64,000 nucleotides of DNA from contig NZ_JADEWL010000016.1 of NCBI RefSeq assembly GCF_015207665.1, positions 23,209 to 87,208 on the forward strand. The letters are read 5' to 3'. Positions 18,792 through 27,573 of the stretch are shown here, piece by piece. Position 1 is the first letter of the stretch. The number at the start of each line of letters is the position of its first letter. The notes under the pieces were generated by a model. It had not been told where the DNA came from and did not search any database. It saw only the letters and a list, made by a program, of their open reading frames with translations. The DNA comes from Plectonema cf. radiosum LEGE 06105 (lineage in GTDB: Bacteria > Cyanobacteriota > Cyanobacteriia > Cyanobacteriales > Nostocaceae). The position numbers were made by a program, and so were the translations under genes.

Positions 18792-19985
18792 CTACTCCCT
18801 ACTCCCACTACTTATAATTTCTTGATAAATATCTAAAAAACCTTGGGTGCGTCGTTGTTCGCTAAACTCTTCAATTGCTCGCTTGCGTCCAGCTTGTCCC
18901 ATTTCTTCTGCTAATTCACGATTACTCAGTAACTTGATCAAAGCATTCCCTAGGGCTGCAACATCTCCTGGTGGAACTAAAAAACCTGTTTGATCGTGGT
19001 TGACAATTTCTGGTTGTGCGCCGGTACTACTAGCAATTACCGCCGTACCCCGCATCATTGCCTCTGTAGTCACATTGCCAAAGGGTTCCGCCCACAATGA
19101 AGGTACTACTTGCACCCAAGCTGCATCAAACTGTTGCTCCAATTCTTCACGGGGTATGTGTCCGAGCCATTTAACGCTTTCATTTATTCCCAGTTCTTCA
19201 GCTAAAGCTGTTAAATTTGCCGCTTCTACTCCTTGACCTGCAATAATTAATTGAGCTAATGGTACTTGTACCTTTACCCGTGCAAATGCTTTTAATAAAA
19301 CGTCAACTCCTTTTTCTGAAACCAACCGTCCTGCAAAAACAACTGTTGCTGGCTCTCGCAGGGGTGGACGCTGCTTTCTTTGCGGTACACCGTTGTGAAC
19401 TACTTTAACTGGTGCAATTCCATCTGCTTCTAAATTGACTTTCATTGCATGACTCAATGCCACCACTGTATTGAAAACGTGTCGCCAACGCAACCAAAGC
19501 TGTCGTTGTACCATAAATACCGTCCATGATTGGGGTGTAAGACAACCATGATTTAAGCAAGCTTTTCCCGCTTTGTATTTACAAGGACTGCCATCGGGTA
19601 GTAATTTAGTTCCCAAAGGGCAGATTGCCTTGTACACTGCTGTTTGATATAGACATGGTATTTTTTCAAGCAATGGTAAAATCAACGGTGAAAGTTGCCA
19701 CATAAACATTCGCACGTGGACTACATCCGGTTGAAATTCATTTAAAACGCGGCGTAAATTCAGATAAGCGGAAACATTCGCAGTCTGAGAAATCACTTGA
19801 AACAGCGAATTTGTACCAAAGCAACTGTATTCACAAAGCAAAGGACTATCAGCTACTGGTTTCGCTTTGCTAGAAAACAAACGCACATCATGGGACAAGG
19901 AACGTAAGTTATCCCGTAGGGAAAGCATCTGAGTTTCCGCACCACCAGTAGCTGTACCAACATCATTTAGCAGAAGAATTTTCAT
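18792..19985 (-). CDS. GT4 family glycosyltransferase
   Basis: 397 residues from ATG 19985; a TTG at 19994 would add three. GT-B fold: an N-terminal acceptor domain (DVGTATGGAETQMLSL) and a C-terminal donor domain with GRLVSEKGVDVLLKAF and the EX7E retaining motif EPFGNVTTE, followed by GTAVIASSTGAQPEIV. Four cysteines at CPLGTKLLPDGSPCKYKAGKAC form a possible metal or structural cluster, seen in some EPS enzymes. Cytoplasmic glycan assembly is inferred from the neighbours. Confidence 0.92.
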   Translation of the reverse strand: MKILLLNDVGTATGGAETQMLSLRDNLRSLSHDVRLFSSKAKPVADSPLLCEYSCFGTNSLFQVISQTANVSAYLNLRRVLNEFQPDVVHVRMFMWQLSPLILPLLEKIPCLYQTAVYKAICPLGTKLLPDGSPCKYKAGKACLNHGCLTPQSWTVFMVQRQLWLRWRHVFNTVVALSHAMKVNLEADGIAPVKVVHNGVPQRKQRPPLREPATVVFAGRLVSEKGVDVLLKAFARVKVQVPLAQLIIAGQGVEAANLTALAEELGINESVKWLGHIPREELEQQFDAAWVQVVPSLWAEPFGNVTTEAMMRGTAVIASSTGAQPEIVNHDQTGFLVPPGDVAALGNALIKLLSNRELAEEMGQAGRKRAIEEFSEQRRTQGFLDIYQEIISSGSRE

Positions 19986-20021
19986 TGAACCCAAAATTTA
20001 GAAGCATAAATTATTTATATT

Positions 20022-21068
20022 TCATGCTTCGGGCGATAATGTTTGTTGGGAAGCTATAGCCGGAGTTGTTTGAGGTTGAAGATATTTTTTGGCATAAACA
20101 CTTGTAAGATAGCGATTGAGTAACTTTTCTACAGGTGCAAATAAGCCATACATCAGCACTTTTTCCAGAAATTGATTTTCAATACCCAAAGTTAGAAAGC
20201 GAACTATCGGCATCAGGATTGTACTTCTACGTCTCCAACCCAATGCTTTATATTTATGCTGAAAATATCCGTCTTCAGCTAGATTCCATTTTTGACGTAA
20301 TCGTGATAAGCTTTCCAATTCCCATGCATCACTCCAGCGCAACATATAATAATGCATATCACTGAATTTTAAAGGTGATGTGGGAACATAGGTGACAAGA
20401 CTTGCTGGTTCAAAATAAACAGTACCTCCAGCTTTGATCACATTCATACAAAAGTCGAGATGTTCTTTTGTATTCAGCATTTGTCGATCAAACACACCCA
20501 AATGTTTAAATATATCAGTGCGAACCAACATACAGTGAAACTCGCACAATTCGGTTGCTGTACGCTGTAATTGTACTCGCGGATCTGTAATTTGTTTGCC
20601 TTGCTTGTACATTTTCTCACGCAAACGCCGCCGACCTTTTTTGTCAACAACAATATGCGATTCTCCACCAGCAAAGTGAATTTCTTGGTGTAACGGCAAA
20701 TATTGAAACATTAATGGTCCAACCACTGTCGCTTCAGTATCTTCCGCACAATCTATCAAAGCTTTTAACCATCCAGCAGCAGGAATAATATCGTTATCTG
20801 CAAACAGAACATATTTGGTATCGACTTCAGCTAAACCGATATTTCTCGCGTTATTGGGAGTCAGGTAATAGTCGGTGCGAATTAATTTAAAACCTTTTTC
20901 CTGGGCTTGATTTTGCAAATATTCCCGTACTTTCTTCGGAGAATTACCGTCTACATACACTAATTTAAAAGGAATCTGAGTATTTTCGTAAATACTCTCT
21001 AAGGACTCACGAGTATAGCTAAAACGTTCGCGAGGTGATACAACAATTGTTACTTGAGGTTCGTTCAT
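20022..21068 (-). CDS. GT2 family glycosyltransferase
   Basis: 348 residues. VTIVVSPRERFSYTRESLESIY starts the GT-A fold; VLFADNDIIPAAGW carries the DxD-like site; TKEHLDFCMNVIKAGG is the later acidic motif. There is no clear membrane helix. It follows the flavoprotein gene on the same strand, separated by an inverted pair of the AGAAGTCGGG repeat, which may attenuate transcription inside the block. Confidence 0.88.
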   Translation of the reverse strand: MNEPQVTIVVSPRERFSYTRESLESIYENTQIPFKLVYVDGNSPKKVREYLQNQAQEKGFKLIRTDYYLTPNNARNIGLAEVDTKYVLFADNDIIPAAGWLKALIDCAEDTEATVVGPLMFQYLPLHQEIHFAGGESHIVVDKKGRRRLREKMYKQGKQITDPRVQLQRTATELCEFHCMLVRTDIFKHLGVFDRQMLNTKEHLDFCMNVIKAGGTVYFEPASLVTYVPTSPLKFSDMHYYMLRWSDAWELESLSRLRQKWNLAEDGYFQHKYKALGWRRRSTILMPIVRFLTLGIENQFLEKVLMYGLFAPVEKLLNRYLTSVYAKKYLQPQTTPAIASQQTLSPEA

Positions 21069-21108
21069 AAGCTAGCTGCATTTCAATATTAAAATTTAGT
21101 GAGATCAC

Positions 21109-21168
21109 AAGTCGGGTTTTTAGCATAAGTATCTGTAATACAACAAAATGGTTATAAAAACCCGACTT
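21109..21168. repeat. Inverted pair of the AAGTCGGGTTTTTA repeat
   Basis: AAGTCGGGTTTTTA (21109-21122) and its exact complement (21155-21168) flank 32 bases. It is a member of the dispersed AGAAGTCGGGTTTTT family and lies between two co-directional genes, so it may act as an internal terminator or mRNA end stabiliser. Confidence 0.75.
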
Positions 21169-21218
21169 CTGTCGTTTATCATTTACATCAAGCCACTTAT
21201 AATTTACTTCCCTATTAC

Positions 21219-22688
21219 TTATTTATTTGATGCTACAACAGTTAAATTATTATCATCTTCCGATGAAGTCACTTGCTTCCACTCTTCTTTAGTAAAGTCT
21301 TCATGATAAGAACGCTCGGTATTAACCTCCCACAAATCGTGTTTTTCTCCCAAGAGATTTTTCGCTGCTAACAAAGCTGTCAGCATGGAATGGTCTTGAT
21401 TATTATAACGATGCATTCCATTTCGACCAGTTGTTTGGAGATTTTCAAAACCTTGCAAATAATTTTGAATTACTTCTAAATGCTGGCGATAATCGCCATC
21501 GTAAACTGGATAAGCTTTCGGTTGACGAATCACAACTCCGTCTTCTACAACCGCACCTTTAGCTAATCCTAATACTTCCAATTCCTGCTTCGCTAACTCG
21601 ATTAATTCTGCATCTGTCTTTGACCACAGAGGGTCGCCAATGTTACAAAAATATTCCATACCCAAACAAGTTTTACTAGCATCGGGAACCATTGCAGCAC
21701 TCCAATTTTTGAAGTTCTGAATCCGTCCTACTTTCACTTCTGAAGCGTGAATATAAATCCAATTGTCGGGAAATAAATCTGGTGCATCTATAATCAAGGA
21801 CACAATCAGAAAATCCCGGTATTTCAAACCGTTTGCAGCTTGTACCACTTCATCTGGTAGACTTGGATTCATTTTCTGAACTAACAGATTCAGAGGCATA
21901 CTAGAAATAAAATTCTCTCCCTCAATTTGAATCAGATTATCATCCCGTTGAGCAATCACTTTAGTGATGCGCTTTCCTTGACGCTCCATTCCCAGTACTT
22001 TTGTATTTAAATGCACTTCACCGCCAGCTTCTTGTATCTTTTCGGCAAAGCGCTCCCACATCATCCCCGGTCCTAATCTAGGGTAATCAAATTCTTTAAT
22101 TAGAGTTTTAGTGTCATTTTTACCAAACAATGCATTGAGAACTGCGGTTTTTACAGACAAACCTTTGATGCGCTGCGCTGCCCATTCTGCTTGAATCTGA
22201 GTACAGGGAATACCCCAAACCTTCTCAGTATAAGTTTTAAAAAAAGTTTTATAAAGACGTTGACCAAAACGATTTGTTACCCATTGTTCTAAATTATCTT
22301 CTACCGGCAGGGGTCTGCGTTTGGCTTCCAAGTAAGACCAAATAATCAAGAAACTTTCGGAAATTCCCAATTTTTGCAGAGTATCAAAAGCACTTAAAGG
22401 ATATTGAAAAAATTTGCCTTGATAATAGATGCGCGACATACGCGGAGTCTTGATAAAATCATCTTCAAGAACTTCATACCACAGGTCTTGTACTTCTTGA
22501 ACTTTGGTAAAAAAGCGATGACCACCGATGTCAAAATGATATCCTTTATACTTCTCAGTCCGAGAGATTCCACCTACTGTGTCTGATTGCTCCAAGACAA
22601 TAGGTTTAATCCCGTTCTTAACTAAATGATAAGCAGCAGTTAAACCTGCTGGACCGGCTCCGATAACGACAACTGGATGATTGTTCAT
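21219..22688 (-). CDS. FAD-dependent oxidoreductase, UDP-galactopyranose-mutase-like
   Basis: 489 residues. FAD Rossmann motif GAGPAG (10-15), then VLEQSDTVGG and the FDIGGHRFF segment that is characteristic of the NAD(P)-binding amine-oxidase/UGM-like flavoproteins in surface glycan clusters. The C-terminal FAD segment is TTGRNGMHRYNNQDHSM. Related proteins convert or oxidise nucleotide or lipid-linked sugars, but true UDP-galactopyranose mutases are shorter, so the exact reaction is unknown. It lies between two GT2 genes and probably shares a transcript with the one upstream (40-base gap). Confidence 0.82.
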   Translation of the reverse strand: MNNHPVVVIGAGPAGLTAAYHLVKNGIKPIVLEQSDTVGGISRTEKYKGYHFDIGGHRFFTKVQEVQDLWYEVLEDDFIKTPRMSRIYYQGKFFQYPLSAFDTLQKLGISESFLIIWSYLEAKRRPLPVEDNLEQWVTNRFGQRLYKTFFKTYTEKVWGIPCTQIQAEWAAQRIKGLSVKTAVLNALFGKNDTKTLIKEFDYPRLGPGMMWERFAEKIQEAGGEVHLNTKVLGMERQGKRITKVIAQRDDNLIQIEGENFISSMPLNLLVQKMNPSLPDEVVQAANGLKYRDFLIVSLIIDAPDLFPDNWIYIHASEVKVGRIQNFKNWSAAMVPDASKTCLGMEYFCNIGDPLWSKTDAELIELAKQELEVLGLAKGAVVEDGVVIRQPKAYPVYDGDYRQHLEVIQNYLQGFENLQTTGRNGMHRYNNQDHSMLTALLAAKNLLGEKHDLWEVNTERSYHEDFTKEEWKQVTSSEDDNNLTVVASNK

Positions 22689-22728
22689 AACTTCAAGTAA
22701 GGGTGTATTAGTTTCTATGGGATGAATT

Positions 22729-23751
22729 TCATGCAGTGGAGATATCTAACTTTGATAAGAACCACTGATGCCATAAATAGTTAGTTGTACCAACAGCAAA
22801 GGCTAAACCACCGTAGATGTAATAAAACCAATGCCAAGGAATGACGCGCAATGCGAACCCTAAGCCACGTTTATCATGAAAGAAACGATAAACTGCAAAA
22901 TTTAGCCATAGCATGATTAGACTCAGTAGCGCAGTCACAGCCAAAAAACCAGACCACCACCAGGCTGCAACTAAAGTAGCTAAAATTGCATAAATCAAAA
23001 CTACGCTTAAACGACTAGATACCCCTAAGTTCAAGTCATTATCTAATTGACGTTGACGCAAAATCAATTCTGTCCAAGGCAAAGCACGGTAGAAGATTTC
23101 TGCTTTTAATAAAGAAACAACACCCCATCGTTTCAGATGCTTTACCTGTAAATCTTTCACAAGCTTAATTTTATAACCACCCCGTCTAATACGGTACCCT
23201 AGTTCGATATCTTCTATACTAGGTCGTCGATAGCTCTCATTAAATCCACTCAAAGAAAGAAATATCTCGCGACGGATTGCGCCACAAGCACCCCAAAATG
23301 TGAAGGCTTCTTGACTCGCTATTTGATGAGTGTAATGGTGAAATAAATTTTTATACTGCGATAAAAAGTTACTTGCTCCCGGTTCGTCATCATAGGAGCC
23401 AATCAAGGCAGCTAAATCGGATTCATTTTCAAAAGCTTTTTTGACTTGACTAATTGCATCTTGAGAAATGACTACATCAGCATCAACGAAGTAGAGTATA
23501 TCCCCCGTGGCTACACTCGCACCTAAATTCCGGGCTTTCGCAGGACCTGCATTTACAGCCATCCTGATTACCTTTGCGCCAAATTCTTCCGCTACCAACC
23601 AAGAGCCATCTGTATCTGCATCGGAGACAACTATGATTTCATCTGGATAAATTGTTGATTCTTTCAGGCTAGACAAGCATAGACGAAAGCTATCCCCTCC
23701 ATTGTGTACTGGGATAATTACTGAAATACTTACCTGAGTAGGAGTATGCAT
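22729..23751 (-). CDS. Membrane-anchored GT2 glycosyltransferase
   Basis: 340 residues. GT-A core: SISVIIPVHNGGDSF, EIIVVSDADTDGS, DILYFVDADVVIS (DxD) and a later EDIELGYRIRRGGY. The C-terminal third has two to three hydrophobic helices (VLIYAILATLVAAWW and FYYIYGGLAFAVG), so it is anchored in the inner membrane. This architecture resembles enzymes that load sugars onto polyprenyl phosphate or extend lipid-linked glycans. First gene after a 312-base spacer, hence a possible promoter position. Confidence 0.9.
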   Translation of the reverse strand: MHTPTQVSISVIIPVHNGGDSFRLCLSSLKESTIYPDEIIVVSDADTDGSWLVAEEFGAKVIRMAVNAGPAKARNLGASVATGDILYFVDADVVISQDAISQVKKAFENESDLAALIGSYDDEPGASNFLSQYKNLFHHYTHQIASQEAFTFWGACGAIRREIFLSLSGFNESYRRPSIEDIELGYRIRRGGYKIKLVKDLQVKHLKRWGVVSLLKAEIFYRALPWTELILRQRQLDNDLNLGVSSRLSVVLIYAILATLVAAWWWSGFLAVTALLSLIMLWLNFAVYRFFHDKRGLGFALRVIPWHWFYYIYGGLAFAVGTTNYLWHQWFLSKLDISTA

Positions 23752-24063
23752 TGTAAGTTAATTCCTTATCACTCCATAAACAATTCAATTGTGTATTTAT
23801 TTAGCTTCTTTTTGAATGAGTATACAGGAAAATGCGGATTTTTTAGACGACCCTTTTATGCCCTTTGTTACTTACTTTAATTATTAGAAAGCAATAAAGG
23901 GCTATTTAAAACACATTAAACAAAAATTTGCCTTAACTTTACAAATATAAAGTTTTGATGAACAAGATAAATATACCCATAGAGAAGTATTTGAAAAAAC
24001 ATATATTTTTTGGTAGTAGTAAAATAAGTTACTTGGAATTTCAAGTACAATATAGAAAATAAT
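23752..24063. other. Spacer inside the polysaccharide block
   Basis: 312 AT-rich bases between the anchored GT2 and the first tandem GT-C-like gene, both on the minus strand. Likely promoter for the GT2/flavoprotein group. No ORF, RNA or array is visible. Confidence 0.45.
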
Positions 24064-25356
24064 TTATTCATAAATTGCAGCGGATGGGAATTTGATTAAG
24101 CTTTTTTTATCGAGAATATTTATTGATTTTAAATACCAGAATACGATTAATAATGGAAGCACATATTTATCCCAAGGATATGCCTTCATCATTAATCCAC
24201 AGTTGATTAATAAAAGCCAAAAAGCAAGATTGAGACGATTAAAAAATCTCAAACAAGTAATTAATGCTAAAAAATAAAATACAGTCAATCTCAAAAAGTC
24301 GTTTGGAAGTAATATTGTGGCGACTTTAATTAAAATTCCGTGAGCTTCTAAAAGTGGAAAAATGATAAATAATAACAACAAAACAGCAGCAAAAAATATA
24401 TTATTGCGCGTCAATAAATTTTGTATTCTCAATTTAGGACGGAACAAAATTAATTCTGGAATTACAAAATATAAACCAACGCAACTGAGAGAAAAATAAC
24501 TACCACTAAGGTCTATTGACCATAAGTTTTGTTGTACCTTTGGTACTGTACGTGCTACCATACCTGCTTCAGGGGCTATACCTCGAAAAAATAATAACCA
24601 TCCTACTATTGATAGTGAAGCAATTAATGGCATTAACCAACGAAGAGGATTTATTCGAGTTTTAGCTAAATCATTTGTTTCGATAGTTCCCAGTTCTTGT
24701 TCACTATTTTCTGAGTATGAATTAGCAACTTTTTTTAAGCCATATATTCGCATTTTAATGATTAAATAATTAATTAGTTCAAAAATAGCGATCGCCAAAG
24801 GAAAAGCTAGCATAAATTGACGCGATGCAATTGCTAAAATAAATGCAAAGCTACTAAGTATATGTTGAGAGCGAAGATAAAACCAAAATCCTAGGAATAC
24901 AAAAAAAACAGCGATAATATCAGTATAAAGACGACCACTTAAAATTAAATAGTAAGGAAATAATAATAAACCGCATACACTTAAAACTGATTTTTTCGTC
25001 ACTTTGCCTTTTGGTAAGCCAATAAGACAAGTCATCAAAAAAGAAATGATAAAATTTAAAAATCTTCCAGCAAAAATTCCACCTTTAAACAGATATTCCA
25101 ATCCTCCAAACATCATAAACGGCAATGGAGTATTAAGTTCACCGTAATTTCTGAGCAATTCTAAACTGGGAATCAAACTATAGCTAAATCGTAAACTTGT
25201 TTCCCAGTAATGTGGTTCGTCAGTCGTTGCGGAATATTGAAGTTTATTTAGAGCAAGAAATAATAATAAGTAAATAACACCTATAGAAATTAAAAAATAT
25301 ATATTAAACAAGTATGTTTTTTTGATTTCAGGTCTAAAATGATTATTTATTTTCAT
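24064..25356 (-). CDS. GT-C-like membrane glycosyltransferase, tandem paralogue 1
   Basis: 430 residues, ten or so membrane helices. The first loop contains TTDEPHYWETS, a GT-C-type acidic pair, followed by ELNTPLPF. That layout faintly recalls ALG10-type glucosyltransferases, but the match is weak. It is closely related to the next gene over its whole length. The C-terminal half is nearly identical in wording (FRPKLRI, LEAHGILIKVA, KAYPWDKY). Likely a lipid-linked sugar transferase for the surface glycan; specificity unknown. Confidence 0.72.
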   Translation of the reverse strand: MKINNHFRPEIKKTYLFNIYFLISIGVIYLLLFLALNKLQYSATTDEPHYWETSLRFSYSLIPSLELLRNYGELNTPLPFMMFGGLEYLFKGGIFAGRFLNFIISFLMTCLIGLPKGKVTKKSVLSVCGLLLFPYYLILSGRLYTDIIAVFFVFLGFWFYLRSQHILSSFAFILAIASRQFMLAFPLAIAIFELINYLIIKMRIYGLKKVANSYSENSEQELGTIETNDLAKTRINPLRWLMPLIASLSIVGWLLFFRGIAPEAGMVARTVPKVQQNLWSIDLSGSYFSLSCVGLYFVIPELILFRPKLRIQNLLTRNNIFFAAVLLLLFIIFPLLEAHGILIKVATILLPNDFLRLTVFYFLALITCLRFFNRLNLAFWLLLINCGLMMKAYPWDKYVLPLLIVFWYLKSINILDKKSLIKFPSAAIYE

Positions 25357-25422
25357 GGCAATTAACTTAAGTAAAGTTTTTACTTACACCAATTCTATAT
25401 GAGGTTGCGCTATATTTCCCCA

Positions 25423-25545
25423 TGTCCTTACGGACACGCGCTCGCCGCACGCTCCGCATGAACGCTAACACTCGGCATCCCTATACAAGCAAAGCCCACC
25501 GGAGGTGGTGAGCGTGCATATTCATACAAAAACGGCATTACATAG
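25423..25545. repeat. GC-rich dispersed-repeat-like island between tandem paralogues
   Basis: A GC-rich patch with a perfect hairpin TGTCC-ttac-GGACA (25423-25436) and words such as CGCGCTCGCCGCACGCTCCGC, in a region otherwise about 70 percent AT. The wording is like repeats dispersed in cyanobacterial genomes. A frame on the minus strand is open through it but has no protein features. Confidence 0.5.
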
Positions 25546-25624
25546 AAAACAATAGAGTATAGGGTTTGAAATATAGGATAGGTAGCTGAGTGATCAAGCC
25601 AAGTTACAAGCAATTAGATAATTA

Positions 25625-26842
25625 TCAAACTCTCATATTTTTTGCTTTATGAATAATGTTTTTATCTAAAATTTCGATTGATTTGAAATACCAGAAAACA
25701 ATTAACAGGGGAAGTAAATATTTATCCCAAGGATATGCTTTTATCATTAATCCGCTATTTACCAATAGAATCCAAAAAGCAAGATTGGGGCGTTTGAAAA
25801 ATCTCCAACAAGTAATTAATGCTAAAAAATAAAATAAAGTTAATCTCAAAAAGTCGTTTGGAAGTATTTTTGCGACTTTAATTAAAATTCCGTGGGCTTC
25901 TAAAGGTGGAAAAATGATAAATAACAATAATAAAACGACAGCTAAAAATATATTAGTGCGCGTCAATATTTTTTTGATTCTTAACTTAGGACGAAACAAA
26001 ATTAATTCTGGAATTACAAAATATAAACCAACACAAGCTAAAAAATACAGGCTACTATTTAACTCAATTGACCACCAATTCAATTGAACTTCTGGTGTAG
26101 AACGTTCTGTAATTGCAGCTTGAGGAGCTATTCCTTTGAAAAGCAAAAACCAACCAAAAATAGAAAAGGAAGCAGTTAGTGGTGCAAGTATACGAATCAG
26201 TTGGTGCTTATATTTTTGATGAGATTGAGTTTTTCCGCCTTGTTGATAATTGATAAACTTTATTTTTAAATATTTGAAAAGTTCATAAGCTGTAATTGCT
26301 AAAGGAAATACTAGCATATATTGGCGCGATGCAATTGCTAATACAAAGCTAATTCCACTAAAAATATGTTGACAACGGATATAGAACACAAATCCTATTA
26401 ATACAAAAAAGCTAGCAATAATATCCGTATAAAGATGTCCGCTTAACCATAAATAGTAAGGAAATGATATTAAGCCACATAAAGCCAAAAATGAATTTTT
26501 TCTTGTTTTATTGATAGGTAGTCCAATAATACAAGTCATTAAAAAAGACAGAAAAAAATTGAACAGCCGTCCAACGAAAATTCCACCTTTGAATAAAAAT
26601 TCTAAAAATCCAAAGATGATAAATGGCAATGGTGTATTTAATTCTTGGTAATCTTGTAACCAAGTTTGAGGAGGAATTAAGCTACGACTAAATATTAAAC
26701 TTGTCTGCCAAAAATTGGGTTCATCCCATATTGGAGAAAATTGCAGCTTATTTAAATATAAAAATACGATAAAATATAGTACACAAATAGCAACTAAAAA
26801 GATTTTCGCGTATTTACTAGTGCCTGTTTCTGTTGATAGCAT
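25625..26842 (-). CDS. GT-C-like membrane glycosyltransferase, tandem paralogue 2
   Basis: 405 residues, same topology as its neighbour. The acidic loop reads IWDEPNFWQTS, with DEP kept and flanks changed, again followed by ELNTPLPF. The divergence is greatest in the middle cytoplasmic loop (YQQGGKTQSHQKYKH), while the C-terminal helices are almost unchanged. Expected role as for the neighbour, with a possibly different donor or acceptor. It is the first gene of the minus-strand block. Confidence 0.72.
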   Translation of the reverse strand: MLSTETGTSKYAKIFLVAICVLYFIVFLYLNKLQFSPIWDEPNFWQTSLIFSRSLIPPQTWLQDYQELNTPLPFIIFGFLEFLFKGGIFVGRLFNFFLSFLMTCIIGLPINKTRKNSFLALCGLISFPYYLWLSGHLYTDIIASFFVLIGFVFYIRCQHIFSGISFVLAIASRQYMLVFPLAITAYELFKYLKIKFINYQQGGKTQSHQKYKHQLIRILAPLTASFSIFGWFLLFKGIAPQAAITERSTPEVQLNWWSIELNSSLYFLACVGLYFVIPELILFRPKLRIKKILTRTNIFLAVVLLLLFIIFPPLEAHGILIKVAKILPNDFLRLTLFYFLALITCWRFFKRPNLAFWILLVNSGLMIKAYPWDKYLLPLLIVFWYFKSIEILDKNIIHKAKNMRV

Positions 26843-27124
26843 TAATCGATTTAATCTATACAGATAGTGATTGTTTATAATGTTACTTTTGGAAAAATGT
26901 CAAGTAAGTTATTTAAATCACATATCTGTTTAAATTAAGTAAATTTTAGTACTCATAAGAAAACTCCGTAGACTGTTCAAAAAGACTCAGTAGGTTTTCT
27001 AATAAGAATTTCCTATTCCCTATCCCCTTGAGATTAACAATGGTTGATACCGATCAATAATTTATAGATTAGTAGAGATTTAAGATAAAATACTCATTGC
27101 AATCTAATAAATTAAATTAAGATT

Positions 27125-27562
27125 ATGGCTCTATCAGTTGGAACCCAAGCACCTAATTTCACCACCAAAGATACCAATGGTAATACCGTTTCTTTGTCAG
27201 ATTTTAAAGGTAAAACAGTAGTTTTGTACTTTTACCCCAAAGACGATACTTCTGGATGTACTAAACAAGCTTGTAGCTTCCGCGATGCTCAATCCCAATA
27301 TCAAAGTAAGGATATTGTAGTTTTAGGTGTAAGTGCAGATGATCAAGTTTCTCACCAAGCTTTTACCCAAAAATACAATCTCAATTTTCCCTTACTAGTT
27401 GATACCGAAAAAAACTTAATCCATGCTTATGATGTTGACGGTGGTGGTTACGCAAAGCGCGTTACCTACGTGATTGACGGTGAGGGTAAAATCATCAATG
27501 TTGACTCTAGTGTAAATACAACTACCCACGCTGAAGATGTACTAAAATCTTTAGGTTTATAA
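27125..27562 (+). CDS. bcp: Peroxiredoxin Q / bacterioferritin comigratory protein
   Basis: 145-residue thiol peroxidase that reduces H2O2 and organic hydroperoxides. Peroxidatic Cys45 in DTSGCTKQAC with the resolving Cys50 five residues on, the PrxQ arrangement; supporting motifs are FYPKDDT and SADDQVSHQAF. No transit or signal peptide, so cytoplasmic. Electrons normally come from thioredoxin. The 3' end lies against the inserted TnpB element, which stops about 15 bases after the gene's stop codon. Confidence 0.95.
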   Translation: MALSVGTQAPNFTTKDTNGNTVSLSDFKGKTVVLYFYPKDDTSGCTKQACSFRDAQSQYQSKDIVVLGVSADDQVSHQAFTQKYNLNFPLLVDTEKNLIHAYDVDGGGYAKRVTYVIDGEGKIINVDSSVNTTTHAEDVLKSLGL

Positions 27563-27573
27563 TTTCCACATTA

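Noticed and set aside
25428..25613. 61-codon frame in the GC-rich island
   Set aside because: Composition is driven by the repeat; no domain, ribosome site or conservation can be argued.
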